Source: Glycomyces paridis | GTDB lineage: Bacteria > Actinomycetota > Actinomycetes > Mycobacteriales > Micromonosporaceae | Length of the DNA: 64,000 bases | Assembly (NCBI RefSeq): GCF_004912155.1 | Contig: NZ_STGX01000010.1 | Coordinates: 162,517-226,516 of the forward strand | Direction of reading: 5' to 3' | Shown here: positions 41,776-50,426 of the stretch, piece by piece | How positions within the stretch are numbered: the stretch's first letter is position 1 | Layout of the letters: each line of letters starts with the position of its first letter | Made by a program: the position numbers and the translations under genes | Notes under the pieces: model-generated | The model's database searches: none | Told to the model about the DNA's origin: nothing | What the model saw: only the letters and a program-made list of their open reading frames with translations

Positions 41776-43250
41776 GGCGGCCCCGGCGCTGGCGGCACTG
41801 GACCGTCCGCTCCCGCATGGCGTTCACGATCGTGACGCTGTGCGCGCTAGCGCTGTCGGCGGCGATGCTCGTCGCGACGGCGCTGCTCCAGAACGTCCTG
41901 ACCGACCGGATCGACGGGCAGCTGGACCGGGCCTCGTCGGTGGCGCACGAGGAGGAGCCGCCGGTCGGCGAGCCGCTGGGCGACTTCGACCCGCCCGGCC
42001 CGCAGGCCGGGTTCCCCGACAGCCCGCGCGTCTACCGATATGCGGCGGACGGGACGTTCCTCTATGCGCTCGGCGGGGTCGATGCGACCGCGCTCACCGG
42101 GCTCGGCGACCTCGCCGAACGTGAGGGGGAGCCGTTCACGGTCGCGGACGAGGACGGGAACTCATGGCGGGTCGTGGCGGTGGCGTCCGAGGAGCCGGGG
42201 GAGTACGTCGTGTTCGCGCTGTCCTCGGAGTACGTGGGCGCGGCGACGGAGTCGCTGCTGCTCATCGGCGGCGGCGTGGTCCTGGCGATCCTGCTGCTGC
42301 TGGCGTTCGGCGCGTTCCGGGTCGCCCGGATCGGGCTGCGGCCGCTGGACCGGATGGAGGAGACGGCGGCGGCGATCGCCGCGGGCCGTCTCGACGAACG
42401 TGTCACCGACACCGACCCGCACACCGAGACCGGGCGGCTCGGGGCGGCGCTGAACACGATGCTCGCGCGCATTCAGGAGGCCCTGGACGCGAGCGGTGCT
42501 TCGGAGGCGCGGCTGCGGCAGTTCCTCGCCGACGCCTCGCACGAGCTGCGGACCCCGTTGACGTCGATCAAGGGGTTCGCGCAGCTGTATCGGCGCGGGG
42601 GCGTCGCGCCCGGGCCCGAGCTGGACGAGACCATCGGGCGGATCGAGGCCGAGTCGCGGCGCATGGGCCTGTTGCTGGACGACCTCATGCTCCTCGCCGC
42701 GCTCGACCGGCGCCGGCCGTTCCAGCGCGGGCCGGTGGACCTGCTCGGCGTCGCGGCCGACGCGGTCGGCGACGCGCACCTGCGCGCGCCGGGACGCTTC
42801 GTCGCCTTGGCGCCGTTGACCGGCGGCGACGACGAGTTCCTCGACGCCGTGGACGTGACCGGGGACGAGCCGCGCCTGCGGCAGGTGCTGACGAACCTCG
42901 TGGCGAACGCGCTGCGGCACACCCCGCCGCAGGCGCGGATCGCGGTGCGGTTGGGTTGGAGCGAGCGCCTGGGCCCGCCGTGTCTCGCGCAGGTCGGTGC
43001 GACGCCGCCGTTTCCGGCGGCGGTCGTGGAGGTCGCCGACACCGGGCCCGGCATCGCGCCTGAGCACGCCGAAGCGGTCTTCGAGCGGCTCTACCGGGTC
43101 GACCAGGGCCGCGCCCGCGGCGCGGACGGCGGTTCGGGTCTGGGCCTGTCGATCGTCGCGGCGATCGTCACCGGGCACGGCGGATGCGTGCGCCTGCACG
43201 AGACGCCCGGCGGCGGGGCGACCTTCCGGGTGCTCCTGCCGAAGCCCTAG
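41772..43250 (+). CDS. Membrane sensor histidine kinase
   Basis: 492 residues. Two membrane segments (about 17-38 and 162-182) flank an extracellular sensor region of about 120 residues. A HAMP domain (about 183-240), the HisKA box ADASHELRTPLTSIKGFA with the phospho-His, and a HATPase_c domain (N box NLVANALRHTP, G1 DTGPGI, G2 GSGLGLSIV) follow. It partners the preceding response regulator. The stimulus is unknown. Confidence 0.93.
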   Translation: MRRPRRWRHWTVRSRMAFTIVTLCALALSAAMLVATALLQNVLTDRIDGQLDRASSVAHEEEPPVGEPLGDFDPPGPQAGFPDSPRVYRYAADGTFLYALGGVDATALTGLGDLAEREGEPFTVADEDGNSWRVVAVASEEPGEYVVFALSSEYVGAATESLLLIGGGVVLAILLLLAFGAFRVARIGLRPLDRMEETAAAIAAGRLDERVTDTDPHTETGRLGAALNTMLARIQEALDASGASEARLRQFLADASHELRTPLTSIKGFAQLYRRGGVAPGPELDETIGRIEAESRRMGLLLDDLMLLAALDRRRPFQRGPVDLLGVAADAVGDAHLRAPGRFVALAPLTGGDDEFLDAVDVTGDEPRLRQVLTNLVANALRHTPPQARIAVRLGWSERLGPPCLAQVGATPPFPAAVVEVADTGPGIAPEHAEAVFERLYRVDQGRARGADGGSGLGLSIVAAIVTGHGGCVRLHETPGGGATFRVLLPKP

Positions 43251-43388
43251 GCAGTCCCCCGCCCTCCCAAGGGGGGCGACCCCAGTCCAAGTCTCCTGCG
43301 GGGGTACGACAGAAAACAGCCGTTCTTACCGTCGTAAGGAAAAATGTCGCCCGAAAGAATGAACGCGGCGGCGCCGGTGGGCGGCGCG

Positions 43389-43859
43389 CTAGTCCAGCCC
43401 GAGGGCCTTCTTCAGGCGCGCCACGTGCCCGGTGGCCTTCACGTTGTACTGCGCCAGTTCGATCGCGCCGGACTCGTCGATGACGAAGGTCGAGCGGATG
43501 ACGCCCTGGATCGTGCGGCCGTAGTTCTTCTTCTCGCCCCACGCCCCGTACTCCTCGAGCACCTTGTGCTCGGGGTCGGACAACAGCGGGAAGGTCAGGC
43601 CGTCGTTCTCCACGAACTTCGCCAGCGCCGCGGGCTCGTCGGGGGAGATCCCGAGGACCGCGTACCCGGCGGCCTGGAGGCTCGCGAGGGAGTCGCGGAA
43701 ATCGCACGCCTCCTTGGTGCAGCCGGGGGTCATTGCTCGCGGATAGGCGTACAGGATCACCTTGCGCCCCTGGAGGCTCGACAGGGTCAGCGTGTCGCCG
43801 GTGTCGGTGGCGAGCGTGAAATCAGGTGCCGCCTCACCAGGCTCAAGTCGTACGTTCAC
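43389..43859 (-). CDS. bcp: Thioredoxin-dependent thiol peroxidase, BCP type
   Basis: A 156-residue peroxiredoxin closely following E. coli Bcp: GEAAPDFTLATDTGDTLTLSSLQGRKVILYAYPRAMTPGCTKEACDFRD with peroxidatic and resolving Cys five apart, and FPLLSDPEHKVLEEYGAWGEKKNYGRTIQGVIRSTFVID. It reduces peroxides in the cytosol. The GTG start gives the conserved N-terminus. Convergent with the histidine kinase gene. Confidence 0.94.
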   Translation of the reverse strand: MNVRLEPGEAAPDFTLATDTGDTLTLSSLQGRKVILYAYPRAMTPGCTKEACDFRDSLASLQAAGYAVLGISPDEPAALAKFVENDGLTFPLLSDPEHKVLEEYGAWGEKKNYGRTIQGVIRSTFVIDESGAIELAQYNVKATGHVARLKKALGLD

Positions 43860-43947
43860 AGGTCGCAACCCTACCGGCCGTCCCTGACAATCGCCTGTGA
43901 GCACGCCCGGAGAACCCTGTCGGGCGCCACTGCGCGACGCCCCCGCC

Positions 43948-43985
43948 TTGACTGCGCACCGAATGCTCTTGCAAAATAATGGCAA
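43948..43985 (+). promoter_or_regulatory. ECF transporter promoter with Nur-like box
   Basis: TTGACT (43948-43953) and CAAAAT (43972-43977) are spaced 18 bases. Overlapping the -10 is TTGCAA-AATAA-TGGCAA (43969-43985), which matches the Streptomyces Nur (nickel-uptake regulator) box tTGCaa-N5-ttGCAA at all but one position. It argues for nickel repression of the downstream transporter genes. Confidence 0.6.
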
Positions 43986-44077
43986 TAGCCCGAACGCGGG
44001 GCGCCGAACGCGGAGCCCCGCCGCACCGCCGACCCCCGATCCGCCCAGCCTCCCCAGACGAAAGGCGGCACCCGCCC

Positions 44078-44785
44078 GTGTCAGACCTGGCGCTGCACAT
44101 CCCCACCGACGTCATCGACGGACCCGTCTCGCTCGCCTTCGCGCTCATCGCCGCCCTCGCCGTCGGCGTGTGCGTCGTCGCCGCCCGGCGCGGCCTCGAC
44201 GACCGCCTCGTGCCCCTGGCCGGCCTCGCGACCGCGTTCGTCTTCGCCGCCCAGATGCTCAACTTCCCCGTCGCCGCGGGCGTCTCCGGGCACCTCCTCG
44301 GCGGCGCCCTCGCCGCCGCGCTCCTCGGGCCCTGGCTCGGCGTCCTGTGCGTCACCGTCGTCATCGCGATCCAGGCGCTCCTGTTCGCCGACGGCGCCGT
44401 CACCGCCCTGGGCCTCAACGTCTTCAACATGGCGCTCGTCGCCACGTTCGTCTCCTACGGCGTGCTCGTCCTCACGCTCAAGGTCCTCCCGCGCACCCGC
44501 TGGGGCCTGGGGGCCGCCGCGTTCGCCGCGGCCGTCGTCTCGGTCGTCGCCGCCTCCGCCGGGTTCCTCCTCCAGTTCTGGCTCGGCGGCGAAGAGGTCG
44601 GGCAGTCCTTCGGTGCCATGGCCGCCGCGATCCTCGGCACCCACGTCCTCATCGGCGTCGGCGAAGGCGTCATCACCGCGGGCGCGATCACCGCCGTCGC
44701 CCTCGCGCGCCCCGACCTCGTCCACGCCCTCCGCGGCACCCCGCTCGCCCAAGGGCCCGCGCGCACCATCAAGGAGACCGCATGA
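44078..44785 (+). CDS. ECF transporter S component, CbiM/NikM type
   Basis: A 235-residue membrane protein with about seven segments, the metal-capture subunit. Family features: LHIPTDVIDGPVSL at the N-terminus, AFVFAAQMLNFPVAAGVSGHLLGGALAAALLGPW (contains a metal-binding His) and LNVFNMAL. In CbiM/NikM the N-terminal Met-His pair coordinates the ion; here the GTG start puts the His at position 7, so the true N-terminus needs checking. The Nur-like box upstream suggests nickel; cobalt is the alternative. It is coupled to the next gene by ATGA. Confidence 0.88.
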   Translation: MSDLALHIPTDVIDGPVSLAFALIAALAVGVCVVAARRGLDDRLVPLAGLATAFVFAAQMLNFPVAAGVSGHLLGGALAAALLGPWLGVLCVTVVIAIQALLFADGAVTALGLNVFNMALVATFVSYGVLVLTLKVLPRTRWGLGAAAFAAAVVSVVAASAGFLLQFWLGGEEVGQSFGAMAAAILGTHVLIGVGEGVITAGAITAVALARPDLVHALRGTPLAQGPARTIKETA

Positions 44786-45138
44786 AGCGCACGAAGTTCC
44801 TCGTCGCCGGTGTCCTCGTGACCCTCGTCCTCGCCGGATTCGTGTCCCTGTTCGCCTCCGCCTCGCCCGACGGCCTCGAATCGGTCCTCCTCACCGGCTG
44901 CGACACCGCCGACGGCGAGATCGCCGGCGGCACCTGCGTCCTCCAGGCCGCCGGCGACCACGAGATCGGCGGCGCCTTCGCCGACTACGGCATGTCCTTC
45001 CTCGACAACGACGTCCTCGGCGCCTCCCTCGCAGGCATCCTCGGCGCCCTGTTCACGCTCGCCGCCGCCACCGGCCTGTTCTGGCTCCTCGCCCGCGGCA
45101 AGAAGGCCCCCCAGGCCGAACCCGCCGAGCACGCGTGA
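44782..45138 (+). CDS. CbiN/NikN-like accessory membrane protein (PDGLE domain)
   Basis: 118 residues. Two membrane segments (about 7-27 and 78-102) flanking an extracellular loop. The family motif ASPDGLESV follows the first segment. PDGLE/CbiN proteins are needed for full CbiM/NikM activity. Two Cys (GCDTADG, GTCVLQ) in the loop may pair. ATGA overlap with the S component gene and a GTGA overlap with the T component gene. Confidence 0.88.
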   Translation: MKRTKFLVAGVLVTLVLAGFVSLFASASPDGLESVLLTGCDTADGEIAGGTCVLQAAGDHEIGGAFADYGMSFLDNDVLGASLAGILGALFTLAAATGLFWLLARGKKAPQAEPAEHA

Positions 45139-45896
45139 GTCTCGCCGACGGCCTGTACCGGCCCGGGGACACCCCGGTCCACCGGCTGCGCCCGCAGGTG
45201 AAGATCGTCGCCCTCGTCGCCTTCACCTGCGCGGTCGCCGCCACCCCCCGCGAAGCCGTGTGGGCCTTCGGCGTCTACGCGCTCCTCCTCGCCGGACTCT
45301 TCGCGCTCGCCCGCGTCCCCGCACCGTGGGTCCTCACCCGCAGCCTCGTCGAGTCCCCGTTCCTGCTCCTCGCGCTCGCCTTCCCGTTCATGGTCGCGGG
45401 CCCCGAGATCCGCATCGGCGCCCTCACCGCCTCCACCACCGGCCTGTGGGCCGGATGGAACCTCCTCGCCAAGGCCACCCTCGGCGTCTGGGCCGCCCTC
45501 CTGCTCTCGGCCACCACGCCCGTCGCCGGCGTCCTCGCCGGACTCTCCCGCCTGCGCTGCCCCGAGATCCTCCTCCAGATCACCGCGTTCGCCGTCCGCT
45601 ACGCCCACCTCACCGTCGCCGAAGTCACCCAGATGCGCCTCGCCCGCCTCGCCCGCTGCGACGACCCCCGCCTCCTGTGGCAGGCCGGCGCCCTCGCCCG
45701 CTCCCTCGGCGTCGTCTTCATCCGCTCCTTCGAACGCGGCGAACGCGTCTGGCAGGCCATGGCCGCCCGCGGCTACACTGGCCGCCTCCCCCTCGAAGTC
45801 GGCCCCGCACCCGCCCCCGCCCTCCAGTGGACCGCCGCACTCGCCGCCCCCGCACTCGCCGCCGCCATCGCCCTGTGGACGACGGTGGCCCCATGA
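45135..45896 (+). CDS. ECF transporter T component, CbiQ type
   Basis: A 253-residue transmembrane coupling protein with about five hydrophobic segments. The family features are the N-terminal HRLRPQVKIVALVAF, and two cytoplasmic Ala-Arg-Gly-like coupling motifs: LARLARCDD and the later RVWQAMAARGYTG. These touch the ATPases. Order S-N-T-A matches CbiMNQO. Coupled to both neighbours by four-base overlaps. Confidence 0.9.
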   Translation: MSLADGLYRPGDTPVHRLRPQVKIVALVAFTCAVAATPREAVWAFGVYALLLAGLFALARVPAPWVLTRSLVESPFLLLALAFPFMVAGPEIRIGALTASTTGLWAGWNLLAKATLGVWAALLLSATTPVAGVLAGLSRLRCPEILLQITAFAVRYAHLTVAEVTQMRLARLARCDDPRLLWQAGALARSLGVVFIRSFERGERVWQAMAARGYTGRLPLEVGPAPAPALQWTAALAAPALAAAIALWTTVAP

Positions 45897-46645
45897 CCGC
45901 ACTGCGCATCGAAGGCCTCCACCACGTCTACCCCGACGGCCACCGCGCCCTCGACGGCGTCGACCTCCACGTGCGCGAAGGCGAACGCGTCGCCGTCCTC
46001 GGTCCCAACGGCGCCGGCAAGACCACCCTCATGCTCCACTTCGCCGGACTCCTCACCGCCACCGAAGGCACCGTCCACGTCGGCGACACCCCCGTCGCCA
46101 AGAAGACCCTCCCCGAGATCCGCCGCCGCGTCGGCATCGTCTTCCAAAGCCCCGACGACCAGCTGTTCATGCCCACCGTCGCCGACGACGTCGGCTTCGG
46201 CCCCGCCAACCTCGGCCTGCGCGGCACCGACCTCGCCGACCGCGTCGCCGCCGCCCTCGCCGACGTCGGCCTCACCGACCTCGCCGACCGCCCCCCGCAC
46301 CACCTCTCCGTCGGCCAGCAGCGCCGCGCCGCCCTCGCCGGCGTCCTGGCCATGCGACCGGACATCGTCGTCTGCGACGAACCCAGCGCCAACCTCGACC
46401 CAGCCAGCCGCCGCGACCTCGCCCGCATCCTCCACGCCACCGCCCCCACCCTCATGCTCGTCACCCACGACCTGCCCTACGCGCTCCAACTGTGCGAACG
46501 CGCCGTCATCCTCGACGCCGGCCGCGTCGCCGCCGACGGCCCCACCGCCGAGATCCTCGCCGACACCGCGCTCCTCGAACGCCACCGCCTCGAACTGCCC
46601 TTCGGCTTCTCCCTCGCCACCGCCCTGGAAGCCCTGCGACCCTGA
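45893..46645 (+). CDS. ECF transporter ATPase, CbiO type
   Basis: A 250-residue single ABC domain: Walker A GPNGAGKTT, Q-loop VGIVFQSPDDQLF, signature LSVGQQRRAALAG (a Val replaces the usual Gly), Walker B IVVCDEPSANLD and the switch His THDLPYAL. Drives metal-ion import with the three preceding proteins. One ATPase gene means a homodimer. The operon closes with a hairpin 15 bases after the stop. Confidence 0.93.
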   Translation: MTALRIEGLHHVYPDGHRALDGVDLHVREGERVAVLGPNGAGKTTLMLHFAGLLTATEGTVHVGDTPVAKKTLPEIRRRVGIVFQSPDDQLFMPTVADDVGFGPANLGLRGTDLADRVAAALADVGLTDLADRPPHHLSVGQQRRAALAGVLAMRPDIVVCDEPSANLDPASRRDLARILHATAPTLMLVTHDLPYALQLCERAVILDAGRVAADGPTAEILADTALLERHRLELPFGFSLATALEALRP

Positions 46646-46659
46646 CCCCGGGCACGACG

Positions 46660-46689
46660 AAGGGCGCCGCCGAACCGGCGACGCCCCCT
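46660..46689. terminator. Terminator between the ECF operon and the DsbA-like gene
   Basis: Imperfect inverted repeat AAGGGCG-CCGCCG / CGGCG-ACGCCCCCTT with a three-base loop between convergent genes. Confidence 0.65.
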
Positions 46690-46703
46690 TGCAACGCTGC
46701 GGA

Positions 46704-47444
46704 TCAGGCCGCGTCGATCGCCGCCTGCACCTGCTCGGCGAACAGCGAGTTGTCCTCCACGACGGTGCCGTCGATCTTCGCCGTCGGCGTCCCGCTCACA
46801 CCGCCCTCACCGGTCGCCCAGTCCGTGCCCTCCTGCACCCAGCCGCGGTACGTCTCGGCCTCCACGCACGACTGCCAGGACGCGTCCAGGCCCGCCTCGT
46901 CCAGGCCGATCGCGATGAGCTCCTCGTCGGTGAGCCCCGTCGAGTTCTCCGCCGGCTGGTTCGCGTACAGCGCCAGCGTGTAGTCCAGGAACTGCTGCTC
47001 GCCCGCGTCCGCCGCGCACACCGCCGCCGCCGCGGCCCGCGTCGAGTACTCCGTCTGCTGCGAGAGCCGGTCGAGGATGTTCAACGGGTGGTAGTTCACC
47101 GTCACCGAACCGTCGTCGATCCAGCCCTGGATCTGCGCCGAATACGCCGACTCGAACTGGTTGCACGCCGGGCACATGTAGTCGATGAACAGGTCCACCT
47201 CCACCGGCCCGTCCCCGAGTCGTACCCCGAACGAGTCCGTCACCGGCGCCGCCGGGTCGTTCAACTCGTACTCCGGCTCGCGGTTCATGAGGATGCCGAC
47301 CACCAGGAGCCCCCCGATGAGCACCACGGCCGCGCCGATCGCCACCCCGAACACGATCTTGCGGCGCCTCGCCTCCGCCGCCTGCTGTCGGCGCAGCGTC
47401 TCCGCCGCCTGCCTGCGCTCGTTCCTCCGGTCAGCACTGCCCAC
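46704..47444 (-). CDS. Membrane-anchored DsbA-like thioredoxin-fold protein
   Basis: 246 residues. A basic cytoplasmic head, one membrane segment (residues about 31-52, VFGVAIGAAVVLIGGLLVVGIL) and an extracytoplasmic thioredoxin fold of the DsbA/Thioredoxin_4 type. The redox motif is YMCPACNQFE and the cis-Pro loop GVSGTPTAKIDG. Likely catalyses disulphide formation in exported proteins. Two other cysteines (VCAADAG, QSCVEAE) may pair. Divergent from the copper gene with 68 bases between. Confidence 0.9.
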   Translation of the reverse strand: MGSADRRNERRQAAETLRRQQAAEARRRKIVFGVAIGAAVVLIGGLLVVGILMNREPEYELNDPAAPVTDSFGVRLGDGPVEVDLFIDYMCPACNQFESAYSAQIQGWIDDGSVTVNYHPLNILDRLSQQTEYSTRAAAAAVCAADAGEQQFLDYTLALYANQPAENSTGLTDEELIAIGLDEAGLDASWQSCVEAETYRGWVQEGTDWATGEGGVSGTPTAKIDGTVVEDNSLFAEQVQAAIDAA

Positions 47445-47512
47445 GGCTCTCGCCTGCCTTTCTCAAGTCCAACACTCGATTTGCGAAGCGGTTTCGAGTA
47501 CGCTCAGCGGCG

Positions 47513-49198
47513 ATGCAACGCCGACTGACCGCCAGCCCCACGACCGCCGGCCGCACCCCCACGGCACGGCGCTCCGGCTCGCGCCTCGCCCACCGACTCG
47601 CCTGGTCCGCGCTCGCGACGGCGCTCATCGGCGTGCTCTGGGCCTCGGACGCCTCGGCCCACGCCGCGGCCACCAAGACCGACCCCGCCTCCGGAGCCGT
47701 CCTGCAGACCGCCCCCGCCGAAGTCGTCGTCGAGTTCAACGAACCAGTGACCCCCATAGACGCGGCCACCGGCGTCGTGGCTCCCGATGGTGACCGAGCA
47801 GACACGGGCGTCACCCGCAGCGACGACGGCACCGCCATCACCATCGCCGTCGACTCCAGCGCCGAAGGCACCTACCTCGTCAGCTACCGCGTCGTCTCCG
47901 ACGACGGCCACCCCGTCGCCGGCACCTTCACCTACAGCGTCGGCACCGAGACCGAAGCCCCCAGCGCCGAAGCGCTCGCCACCGACACCGACCCCGCCGT
48001 GCAGGCCTTCCTATACGGCAACCGCTGGTTCGGCTACGGCGCGCTGGCCCTGGCGCTCGGCGCGGGCGTCCTCCTGGTCGCCGGGGCGCGGCCGCGCGAG
48101 GTCCTCGGGAAGCTCGCCGCCGTCGGGCTCGCGGTCGTCGCCATGACCGCCGTGCTCGGCCTGCCGCTCCAGGCCGCCTACGAGACCGGCACCACCGTGA
48201 CGGGCCTCGACGCGACCGGGCTCCAGACCGTCATGGAGTCCAACACCGGCCTCGCCGCGCTCCTGCGCCTGCTCCTGGTCCTGCTGGCCCTGCCGCTCAT
48301 GCGCGCCGTCCTCGGCTCGCCCGAGCGCCCGCGCGCGCCCCTGGCCGCCGGGCTCGCCGCGGTCGGGGTCGGCCTCGCCGCCACCTGGCCGCTCGCCGGG
48401 CACCCCATGGCGACCGAACCGGTCGTCGTGGCCTTCGCCGCCGACCTCGTCCACCTCGGCGCGGCCCTCACCTGGGGCGGCGGCGTGCTCGTGCTCCTGA
48501 TCCTGGCGCTGCGCAAGGACGGCGAGGTCCCCGATGCCGCGGCCGGGACCTGGGCGGCCCTCGTGCCGTGGCTCGTCGCGAACCTCCTCGTGGCCGGGCT
48601 CGCCTCGGCGCTGCTGCACATCGACTCGGTCGCCGCGCTCACCGACACGGCCTACGGGCGCCTGGTGATGCTCAAGACCGCGCTGTTCGTCGTCATCGTC
48701 GCCGCCGGGCTGTTCACGCGCCGCGCGATGCTGCGCGGCACCGAAGGCCGGCGCCGCCTGCGCCTGGCCGCGGGCGTCGAGGTCGTGTTCCTCGCGGCCG
48801 TCATGGCCGCCGTCGCGGTCCTCGTGCAGGCCGTGCCCGCCAAGACCGCGCTGCTGGAGACCGAGACCGCCGAAGCGCAGGCCACCGAGACGGCCACGCT
48901 CGTGAACACCGAGGCCTACTCGGCGCAACTGGTCCTGGAACCGGGCCGCCCCGGGCCCAACAGCGTCCGCATCATCGCCGACGACCTCGACGGCGAACCG
49001 TTCGCGGCCGTCGAATGGGCCGCCGAGTACGGCATGGAAGGCGAGGCGACCGAGGACCTGCGGCTCATCGAGCTGCGCACCGGCATCCTCGCCGGGGAGG
49101 TGAGCCTCCCCGCGGCGGGCCGGTGGGTCTTCACGTTCACCCTCACCGACGCCGCGGGCGCCACCGCCACGGCCGTGGCCACCGTCGACGTCTCCTAG
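47513..49198 (+). CDS. CopC-CopD fusion copper resistance protein
   Basis: 561 residues. A twin-Arg/basic signal region ends ASDASA before His50, the first residue and Cu(II) ligand of a CopC domain (50-about 145, with DDGHPVAGTFTY). Eight or so membrane segments form a CopD domain (about 165-450). A C-terminal extracellular beta domain (YcnI/FixH-like, about 465-561) follows. The layout matches YcnJ-type copper uptake proteins. It should bind and move copper across the membrane; direction is inferred. Confidence 0.9.
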   Translation: MQRRLTASPTTAGRTPTARRSGSRLAHRLAWSALATALIGVLWASDASAHAAATKTDPASGAVLQTAPAEVVVEFNEPVTPIDAATGVVAPDGDRADTGVTRSDDGTAITIAVDSSAEGTYLVSYRVVSDDGHPVAGTFTYSVGTETEAPSAEALATDTDPAVQAFLYGNRWFGYGALALALGAGVLLVAGARPREVLGKLAAVGLAVVAMTAVLGLPLQAAYETGTTVTGLDATGLQTVMESNTGLAALLRLLLVLLALPLMRAVLGSPERPRAPLAAGLAAVGVGLAATWPLAGHPMATEPVVVAFAADLVHLGAALTWGGGVLVLLILALRKDGEVPDAAAGTWAALVPWLVANLLVAGLASALLHIDSVAALTDTAYGRLVMLKTALFVVIVAAGLFTRRAMLRGTEGRRRLRLAAGVEVVFLAAVMAAVAVLVQAVPAKTALLETETAEAQATETATLVNTEAYSAQLVLEPGRPGPNSVRIIADDLDGEPFAAVEWAAEYGMEGEATEDLRLIELRTGILAGEVSLPAAGRWVFTFTLTDAAGATATAVATVDVS

Positions 49199-49202
49199 TC
49201 GG

Positions 49203-50060
49203 CTACCAGGTCCCGAAGGCCGCCTCGGTGTTCGCCCACAGCCGCTCGCACCACGGCTCCAGGTCCCGGCCGAGGTGGTCGGCGAGGAAGCGGGCCGTGT
49301 AGTTCGTCAGCGCCGGGTGGTTGCGGTGCCCGCGCACCGGGACCGGCGCCATGAACGGCGCGTCGGTCTCGACGAGGACGAGCTCGGGCGGCGCCACGGA
49401 CGCGGCGTCGCGCAGGTGCTGGGCGTTCTTGAACGTCACGTTCCCCGCGAAGCTCATGAAGAACCCGCGCCGCGCGCACTCCTTCGCGAACGCGAAGTCC
49501 CCCGAGAAGCAGTGCAGCACCACGCGGTCGGGCGCGCCGTCGGCGTCCAGGACCGACAGGACGTCCTCGTGCGCGTCCCGGTCGTGGATCACCAGGGCCT
49601 TGCCGCGCTCCTTCGCGATCGCGATGTGCGCGCGGAAGGACCGGCGCTGGGTGTCGCGCCCGTCCTCGGCGGTGCGGAAGTAGTCGAGGCCGGTCTCGCC
49701 GAGCGCGGCCACGCGCGGCAGGGCCGCGAGCGCGTCGATCTCGGCGAGGGCCGCGTCGAGGTCGGGCAGGCGCGGGGCCTCGTTCGGGTGCAGTGCGGCG
49801 GCGGCCAGGACGCGCGCGTCCCCGTCCGCGAGGGCGGCGGCCCAGCGCGAGGAGGCGACGTCGGTGCCGACCTGCACGACGCGCGCGACGCCGACCGCCT
49901 CGGCCTCGTCCAGCCGGGCCCGCACCCCGGGCGCGTCGGGCGCGGGGACGGGGACCTCCTCCTCGGACCCGAACGTGTCGACCAGGTCGAGGTGGGTGTG
50001 GCTGTCGGCGACGGGGAACGGCAGCGGCTCGGGCTGCGGCGCGGGTTCGGCTCGGTACAC
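49203..50060 (-). CDS. tatD: TatD-family hydrolase
   Basis: A 285-residue TIM-barrel metal-dependent nuclease (3'-5' DNase). Metal ligands are visible as DSHTHLD, GETGLDY (Glu), VIHDRDAHED (His), VLHCFSG (His) and VETDAPFM (Asp). The GTG start gives a slightly extended N-terminus. In many actinobacteria tatD lies next to metG; here they are 2.3 kb apart with a hypothetical gene and a VapC module inserted. It is convergent with copCD with four bases between. Confidence 0.93.
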   Translation of the reverse strand: MYRAEPAPQPEPLPFPVADSHTHLDLVDTFGSEEEVPVPAPDAPGVRARLDEAEAVGVARVVQVGTDVASSRWAAALADGDARVLAAAALHPNEAPRLPDLDAALAEIDALAALPRVAALGETGLDYFRTAEDGRDTQRRSFRAHIAIAKERGKALVIHDRDAHEDVLSVLDADGAPDRVVLHCFSGDFAFAKECARRGFFMSFAGNVTFKNAQHLRDAASVAPPELVLVETDAPFMAPVPVRGHRNHPALTNYTARFLADHLGRDLEPWCERLWANTEAAFGTW

Positions 50061-50426
50061 GCCTCAACGATGCCACGCGAGGACCGCTCGCCTTCGCGGG
50101 CACGGGAAATGTCGTACCCGGCGGGTATTTTCGACCCAGGGGACCCTCTCGTGTCCGGTTTGCGAAGACGCTCCGTGACACTCCCGGAACCGCAATGGAG
50201 CACCCGCCGGATTTGCGGGCGTCGATGCGTCCAGAGGCCGTTCGCCGAGGCCGGACGGGCGAAACGCGTCCGCCGTAACATCTTCTTCATTTTCCGGACA
50301 TCGGCGCCTGACAGCGGCCGCTTACGTTGACGGGCAGTCGGACCACCGCCAGTGACCACCGAGACCTCCGGCGACCACCGTCCCGCGACATCGCTGTCGC
50401 ACCGCGCATGACGAATCGAGCCGCAC
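50061..50426. other. Intergenic region, 366 bases
   Basis: Between divergent tatD and a hypothetical gene. It contains a short inverted repeat TACCC-GGC-GGGTA at 50115-50127, near a TACGAC minus-strand hexamer that could be the tatD -10. No convincing gene, RNA or riboswitch is seen. Confidence 0.4.

Noticed and set aside
43258..43277. C-rich/G-rich repeat after the histidine kinase as terminator
   Set aside because: Stem is imperfect with a two-base loop; too weak to list.
43860..44077. Cobalamin riboswitch upstream of the ECF transporter
   Set aside because: No B12-box-like core was seen; a Nur-like box explains regulation better.
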